From: Botryococcus braunii | Lineage: Eukaryota > Chlorophyta > Trebouxiophyceae | Reading direction: 5' to 3' | Length of the DNA: 12,919 nt | Assembly (NCBI GenBank): GCA_002005505.1 | Contig: KV908448.1 | Location: 429,192 to 442,110 of the forward strand | In this document: positions 1 to 12,919 of the stretch, piece after piece | Layout of the letters: each line of letters begins with the position of its first letter | Numbering within the stretch: position 1 is the stretch's first letter | Translations under genes and position numbers: made by a program | The notes under the pieces: generated by a model | Databases searched by the model: none | Seen by the model: only the letters and a program-made list of their open reading frames with translations | What the model was told of the DNA's origin: nothing

Positions 1-43
<43 letters not shown>
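1..43. repeat. (CA)n microsatellite, cut by window edge
   Basis: Uninterrupted CA dinucleotides from the first base, then decayed CA-rich DNA to about 110 with two copies of cccacatacacac. Confidence 0.95.
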
Positions 44-45
<2 letters not shown>

Positions 46-203
46 CCACATACACACCCCAAACAACCCCACATACACACTCCACACCACCACACATATA
101 CACACTGCTGGACATGCGCAAGACATCTATAATCCTTCTCTGTCTCCCTGCTTCCCTTTCTCTCTCGATCCCCCCTTACCCTCCCCCCCCTCTCTCTGTC
201 CGT

Positions 204-208
<5 letters not shown>

Positions 209-269
<61 letters not shown>
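209..269. repeat. (TG)n microsatellite
   Basis: About 30 TG units after a C/T-rich stretch (130-208). It is complementary to the (CA)n block at 330-399, so the two form an inverted pair. Confidence 0.95.
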
Positions 270-273
<4 letters not shown>

Positions 274-329
274 CTCAACCCCTACCCCTCCCTTCCCCCC
301 CCCTCCTCCCTTTCTCCCCCCCCCCCTGT

Positions 330-337
330 CACACACA

Positions 338-399
<62 letters not shown>
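330..399. repeat. (CA)n microsatellite
   Basis: About 35 CA units with one T interruption near 344, flanked on both sides by C-rich runs. Confidence 0.95.
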
Positions 400-402
<3 letters not shown>

Positions 403-481
403 GTCTCATCCCTCCTGGTCCTCCCTTCCTCCCCCCGCCCCCCTATCTCTCACTCATTCCCCCCCTCCACACACACGCAAC

Positions 482-483
<2 letters not shown>

Positions 484-540
<57 letters not shown>

Positions 541-545
541 GCGCC

Positions 546-620
<75 letters not shown>

Positions 621-660
621 GCGCACGCACGCATGCACACACGCACACACACGCACACAG
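484..660. repeat. Compound (CA)n-(CG)n microsatellite
   Basis: CA runs at 484-533 and 546-606, then alternating CG from 607 to about 624 and GCAC/CACG variants to 660. Alternating purine-pyrimidine throughout. Confidence 0.95.
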
Positions 661-750
661 GCCACATGCGCACGCACATACATCCATCCCGACACAAATG
701 AAGGGGAGGGGGTAATCAGAGAGAGCCGGAAGAGGGGCAGGTGTGAATGA

Positions 751-820
751 GCTCCAAGAGAATAAGGTCCAAGAGTATAAGCTCCAAGAGAATAAGCTCC
801 AAGAGGGTAAGGTCCAAGCA
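751..820. repeat. 15-bp tandem repeat, 4.7 copies
   Basis: Units gctccaagagaataa at 751, 766, 781 and 796, with a partial copy at 811-820 and a few substitutions. On the minus strand it lies directly downstream of the proposed polymerase exon 4 donor and stays in frame as repeats of LGAYS. Confidence 0.93.
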
Positions 821-824
821 CGAC

Positions 825-3428
<2,604 letters not shown>

Positions 3429-3714
3429 GTGTTCAGATCAACAAGTTTGATCAGCTTCTCGACAGGAGCATTGACCGTCGTCCCCAGACTCACCACTAAC
3501 TATGTTGACTTCACAGCTGCAGCAACATCATGCGTGTGTACTAAGAGTTTTCCTCATGTTCCGGATTGGAAAAATGACTGTTGTATGCGGTACACAGTTT
3601 AGTTTTCTCGAATAATCGCAAACGACGGAGAACACTCTATTGTTTAGCTCCTCCGACGGTTCACACATTCGACTTCTACCAATGGCCATGAGTTTTGTAA
3701 CTCGACCATAATAT

Positions 3715-3737
3715 AGAATCCCCAAAATGGGGATTCT
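3715..3737. repeat. Perfect 9-bp inverted repeat with T-run
   Basis: agaatcccc, a 5-nt spacer aaaat, then ggggattct, followed by TTT. It could be a dimeric factor site or a transcript hairpin in the divergent intergenic region. Confidence 0.7.
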
Positions 3738-4106
3738 TTTCCCAAATCATGGCCAGTGCACTTTCTGTCCGAGGTCCCGGACGAGGGACGCCGTTAACAG
3801 TGTACGAAAGCTCCGGCGAATCCAAGGGCAAACCTCTGCTCCTAGAAGTTTTCGAGTGTTCCAGAACACCAGAATCTCACCTCGTTATAAGCATGTAAAT
3901 TGTGGTGTAGATGGCCTTATGCTGGGGTTGAATTGCAGTTGTCAGAACATCGCTCTCCTCGAGGAAGAATGTGCATGTGTACGTGCAATTGTCAGGGGAC
4001 TGTACGTGCAATTCATATGCGCCTGTCCATGCCGGCAATCTAACATGTTCACCGTTGCGGTAATGTCACACATCGTCTGTCTGCGGTGTTCCCTTAGGCA
4101 GTGCTC

Positions 4107-4532
4107 TTACATTTTTTGCAGAATCACTGCGTCTTTCGAGTCATTGCTTGTGTCTAGTTTCACCTTCGCTTCATCGGATAACTGCGGATCCGAGGTTTGA
4201 ATTTGCTTGTCGAGGATTTGTCTTTGAGACTCCGTGGAGACTTTGATGCGCACAATAAGAAGTCCCGAATGACGCGTAGCGGCATGCAAGTTTGTAGCAA
4301 AGGACGCCCACGGGAAAGGCAAGCTTGAGCTCTTGCAAAGTAACAAGTCAAAGGCGCCTTGAGCCTCGATCAAGCACATGGATCGATGGTCAGACAGAGA
4401 CACAGTGGGAGAAGATGCTGCTCCAAAAGGGCCCGCCGGCAACGTGGCAAAGTTTGGGATGGGAGGGTTCGTTCGGTCCGGTGCAGGCACGGTCCCATCC
4501 CCATGGCGTGTGGGATTGTTACATCTGGACAT
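4107..4532 (-). CDS. Unrecognised exon-like ORF
   Basis: 141-codon frame. Its last third (STESQRQILDKQIQTSDPQL, SDEAKVKLDTSNDSKDAVIL) has the charged, soluble composition of real protein. It ends at atg|taa inside aaaaat|gtaaga, a good donor, so the apparent stop may lie in an intron. No family recognised. It might be a 5' exon of the polymerase gene, part of a separate small gene, or chance. Confidence 0.25.
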   Translation of the reverse strand: MSRCNNPTRHGDGTVPAPDRTNPPIPNFATLPAGPFGAASSPTVSLSDHRSMCLIEAQGAFDLLLCKSSSLPFPWASFATNLHAATRHSGLLIVRIKVSTESQRQILDKQIQTSDPQLSDEAKVKLDTSNDSKDAVILQKM

Positions 4533-4864
4533 AATTGAAAACGTCTGGAATCACTCCTGATCTCTTTCAAGAGATTGCCTTAGGGTACCAGAGTCACCTT
4601 AGAGTTTAGACTGGCCTGATCCGCTACGTGGCATGCGGTCTGTCATGCCCTGCATGGTCATCTCTCATGTGTCTCCAGTTAATCGGACCATCATCAAAGA
4701 AGCCTTAAGTGTTTCGGATACTAGAGGATCCCACTCTATCCTATCGTGCATACTGACCTTGAAAGCAGCATCAGCCATGTCATGAACCAGATCTGGCTTT
4801 CCATACCTTGTAATACTGAGATCACACTAAAGATCTGGTCGAAGCACCACATTTAAGGGCTACA

Positions 4865-10133
<5,269 letters not shown>

Positions 10134-10318
10134 AATTCACCTTAGTTTTCGCATTTTGATCATGTGCCTTGGAGCGGTGTGTGGCTATTCAGTCACGCAG
10201 GTCTCCGGACCCGGGAGGGAGAGGGGGGGTGGGGCGAGGCAGACCATGGAAATGGAGTCTCTGGGAAGAGGGGAGGAAAGGCAGGCGAGGGGCGAGAAAG
10301 GGGAAGGCGAACGCTTCT

Positions 10319-10405
10319 CTTTCCACACACATCTCCTCCAGCATCATCTTTCCACACCCTTCTCCTCCAGTATTCTCCTGCCACACCGCTTGTCCTCCAT
10401 TTCCC
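10319..10405. repeat. 29-bp tandem repeat, 3 copies
   Basis: Units at 10319, 10348 and 10377, consensus ctttccacaccc[at]tctcctccag; C/T-rich, just downstream of the NIPP1 stop. Confidence 0.85.
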
Positions 10406-10599
10406 CTCTCCTCCAAAGGGGAAGGAAGGCGCATGTAGTGAGCAAGGGCTGGAAGCCTGCTGGGAACTTGTTTTCTTGCAGAATGCCTGCATTCACTAAA
10501 TCGCAACAGATAGGTTGTTCATTGCCTGTTGGCTTCTGTGGGGTTTCAGGTTGCGTAAGGCGAGGTAGCTCAGACAATCGCGCCATGTAGCGCTGATGT

Positions 10600-10761
10600 G
10601 CACTTTACAGCGATGATATAGCGCTATGTAGCCAATGTATTGGGTGTATAGATATAGCGCTGTATAGCCAATATATTGGCTGTAGAAATATAGCGGTATA
10701 TAGCGATTACATTGGCTGTTTTCGAGCAGGATCTCGCTCGAAAACAGCCAATGTATTCGCT
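10600..10761. repeat. Repeat cluster of atatagcgct / gccaatgtattgg ending in a long hairpin
   Basis: Two to three diverged copies (about 40 bp) of gatatagcgct.tgtagccaatgtattgg.tgta, then an inverted repeat with 26-nt arms (10702-10727 and 10736-10761, one mismatch) around an 8-nt loop. The arm contains acattggctgttttcgagc. It resembles a foldback or MITE-type element; no transposase is present. Confidence 0.85.
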
Positions 10762-11055
10762 GTATTGGCTCCTCATGCTTGGCCGACTGGGTCGCAACTT
10801 CCACTCCTTTGAATCCGGTCACGTGTGAGGGTATATTTATTTATGAAAAAGTGACGTAGATTTGACCCATAAACCAGGTGTGAGGGTAAACCTCTGTTGA
10901 GTGCCTGCGGTGCACTGATCGGATGTCAGGCGATGTTCTCGTGTTTTGTGATATCAATTGAGCGATATCGATAAAGATAATTCTGCGTATACCGCATCAC
11001 ACGTGTATAGTACAGCAGCTGTTTTTGTGCGCCCATTGTTCTCGTTGGTGGACTG

Positions 11056-11056
<1 letters not shown>

Positions 11057-11118
<62 letters not shown>

Positions 11119-11138
11119 GCGTGCGTGCGTGTGTGTGC

Positions 11139-11201
<63 letters not shown>

Positions 11202-11205
11202 CGTG
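11057..11205. repeat. (TG)n microsatellite
   Basis: TG repeats with GC-rich interruptions (gcgtgcgtgcg) around 11113-11146 and at the right end. Complementary to the CA block at 11541-11760. Confidence 0.95.
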
Positions 11206-11540
11206 TGTCTCTCGGCGGGCGCCCTCGCATGTTTGAATGTGCACGCGCATGCGCAAGCGTGCGTGTGTTCGTGCACAGGCATGTTCGTATCTGCTAGCTG
11301 CTCCGTCTACCTGACGTGCCTACAAAAGGCTCACAGGTCCATAGGCCTGAATGCAGTTTTATCCGTCCTTCAACAGTGAATCTCGACCCCATCACCTTCC
11401 TGATATTTGAACGACATCCTTTCGGGAATTCTTGGATTACGGATCCTTGGACAAATTACAACCAAGTCAACCACAGCTCATCAGCTTCTCGTGATGGGAC
11501 CTGACCAAACCTTCATATCCTCATCTTCGGCGACTCATGC
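11206..11540. other. Non-repetitive spacer between TG and CA blocks
   Basis: About 330 bp of ordinary composition; no gene or RNA recognised on either strand. Confidence 0.4.
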
Positions 11541-12155
<615 letters not shown>

Positions 12156-12419
12156 TCAGCAAGTGCCACAAATGAAGTCGACGTTTATCAGCTGCTGCGG
12201 GCCAATCCAGGGAAGAGACGGCGATACGGGCAGGGGCACGTGCATCCCGTCTCGCGTTACATCCACATGGGTGGCGTAGCCCTCCAGGCGCTGCTCTAGC
12301 ACTTCCAGAGGGGAACCCAGCGTCACGACGGCTTCATACCTCTGCTCACCTGGCGGTAGGCTGTAGTAGTTTTCACGTGGATCCTGGCATGCAATGCGTT
12401 CAGTGACGTAGTTCCTCAC
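12156..12419 (-). CDS. Unrecognised possible exon(s)
   Basis: 88-codon open frame containing CQDPRENYYSLPPGEQRYEA, VVTLGSPLEVLEQRLEGYAT and HVDVTRDGMHVPLPV. Composition is protein-like. Possible splice signals are a gcatgccag acceptor and a ccgccag|gtgagc donor inside the frame, so the coding part may be smaller. No family recognised. If real, the gene runs right to left and converges on NIPP1. Confidence 0.3.
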   Translation of the reverse strand: MRNYVTERIACQDPRENYYSLPPGEQRYEAVVTLGSPLEVLEQRLEGYATHVDVTRDGMHVPLPVSPSLPWIGPQQLINVDFICGTC

Positions 12420-12919
12420 TCACATTTTCTTGAAGACATTATTGATGCTGTTCAGTGTTTGAAGGCGCACCGCGCCCCCCCCCACCCCCCACCCACACCA
12501 CCACACACACACCACACACCACACAGGAGAGAGAGCAGACAACGACCCCCAAAAAAGGCTGTTCCTTCACACCGGATTCAGAGCACCGCCCCCCGTTCTC
12601 TCTTCTCTGCTCCCGGCCGCTCTCTCTTGCGTACCTCTTCTTTCCCACCAGCTTGCGTACCGCCTGATTTTTGGAGCGGGCTCACATGTGTGACAAGGTT
12701 CCCAGACAATTCAAATGCCGCAAGACTCGTTTAGCCAGCCTCTCAGTCGCGTCCCACTTGAAATTTTCTCCCGAATGTCCATCATGCGGTGGCAAGGAAT
12801 GACATCGCCACCTGTGCGCTATTTACAAAGCATATTGCAGGGGCGAGGAGGTACCAGGAAGGATGAGGGAATGTTTTCGGGGAGGCACGACCCGATTGGT
12901 CAGCCCACCCCCATCTGCA
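12420..12919. other. C-rich block and possible coding pieces
   Basis: A C/CA-rich run at 12471-12525. On the minus strand at about 12815-12690, an open frame (WRCHSLPPHDGHSGENFKWD, ATERLAKRVLRHLNCLG) lies between a gcgcacag acceptor and a cacat|gtgagc donor. The plus strand carries an equally short frame with CPSCGG. Neither is identified. Confidence 0.25.

Larger units (their letters stand above)
3429..4864. promoter_or_regulatory. Divergent intergenic region between DNA polymerase and NIPP1 genes
   Basis: About 1.4 kb separates the proposed polymerase ATG (minus, 3428) from the proposed NIPP1 ATG (plus, 4865), so both promoters should lie here. It is unusually free of microsatellites for this window. 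It contains a palindrome at 3715-3737, a repeated tgtacgtgcaatt (about 3978 and 4001), and an open plus-strand frame at 3727-4200 with no recognisable protein. No TATA box can be assigned with confidence. Confidence 0.45.

Noticed and set aside
114..750. Long ORFs encoding poly-(Thr-His) or poly-(Cys-Val)
   Set aside because: Translations of CA/TG microsatellites, open in several frames on both strands.
10558..10600. tRNA-like word (gcgaggtagctcag)
   Set aside because: It looks like a D-arm, but no anticodon arm, T-loop or acceptor pairing follows.
12680..12795. Plus-strand 38-codon frame with CPSCGG as a zinc-binding protein
   Set aside because: Too short, with no second Cys pair and overlapping equally open minus-strand frames.

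Overview
The window is nuclear DNA of a eukaryote. Genes are split by GT-AG introns, those introns and the flanks are packed with microsatellites and minisatellites, and no rRNA, tRNA, prokaryotic operon or ribosome binding site was recognised. The two recognisable proteins are ancient eukaryotic families but quite diverged from animal versions, so a unicellular lineage (for example an alga or alveolate) is more likely than an animal. Naming a lineage, such as a chromerid, would only be a guess.

Layout. (1) Left third, minus strand: four exon-sized pieces (about 3428-3288, 2945-2802, 1897-1775, 947-825) read in order as the N-terminal part of a family B DNA polymerase, closest in character to the delta catalytic subunit. 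Its polymerase core lies beyond the left edge. Much of 1-750 is (TG)n and (CA)n. (2) 3429-4864 is a 1.4 kb divergent intergenic region holding a small palindrome and one unrecognised minus-strand exon-like ORF. (3) Centre, plus strand: a complete homologue of NIPP1/PPP1R8, the nuclear inhibitor of protein phosphatase 1, in four proposed exons from about 4865 to a stop at 10133. It has an FHA domain interrupted by two introns, an RVxF-type PP1 docking motif, the GRF..LVQ.AV block and duplicated LYxxLPPA motifs. (4) 10134-12919 holds minisatellites, a 26-bp-arm hairpin and two large dinucleotide blocks, followed by possible minus-strand coding pieces of unknown identity.

The two recognised genes are head to head: a replicative polymerase and a phosphatase/splicing regulator share one upstream region. 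No direct functional link between them is shown by the sequence.

The most unusual feature is structural. Several tandem repeats sit against splice sites: a 25-bp x 7 repeat just before a polymerase 3' splice site, a 15-bp repeat just after a polymerase 5' splice site, a roughly 70-bp repeat whose every unit starts with a copy of the NIPP1 exon 2 donor, and about 300 nt of almost pure pyrimidine ending at the NIPP1 exon 2 acceptor. All exon boundaries were placed by eye from homology, reading phase and GT/AG signals and need transcript confirmation.
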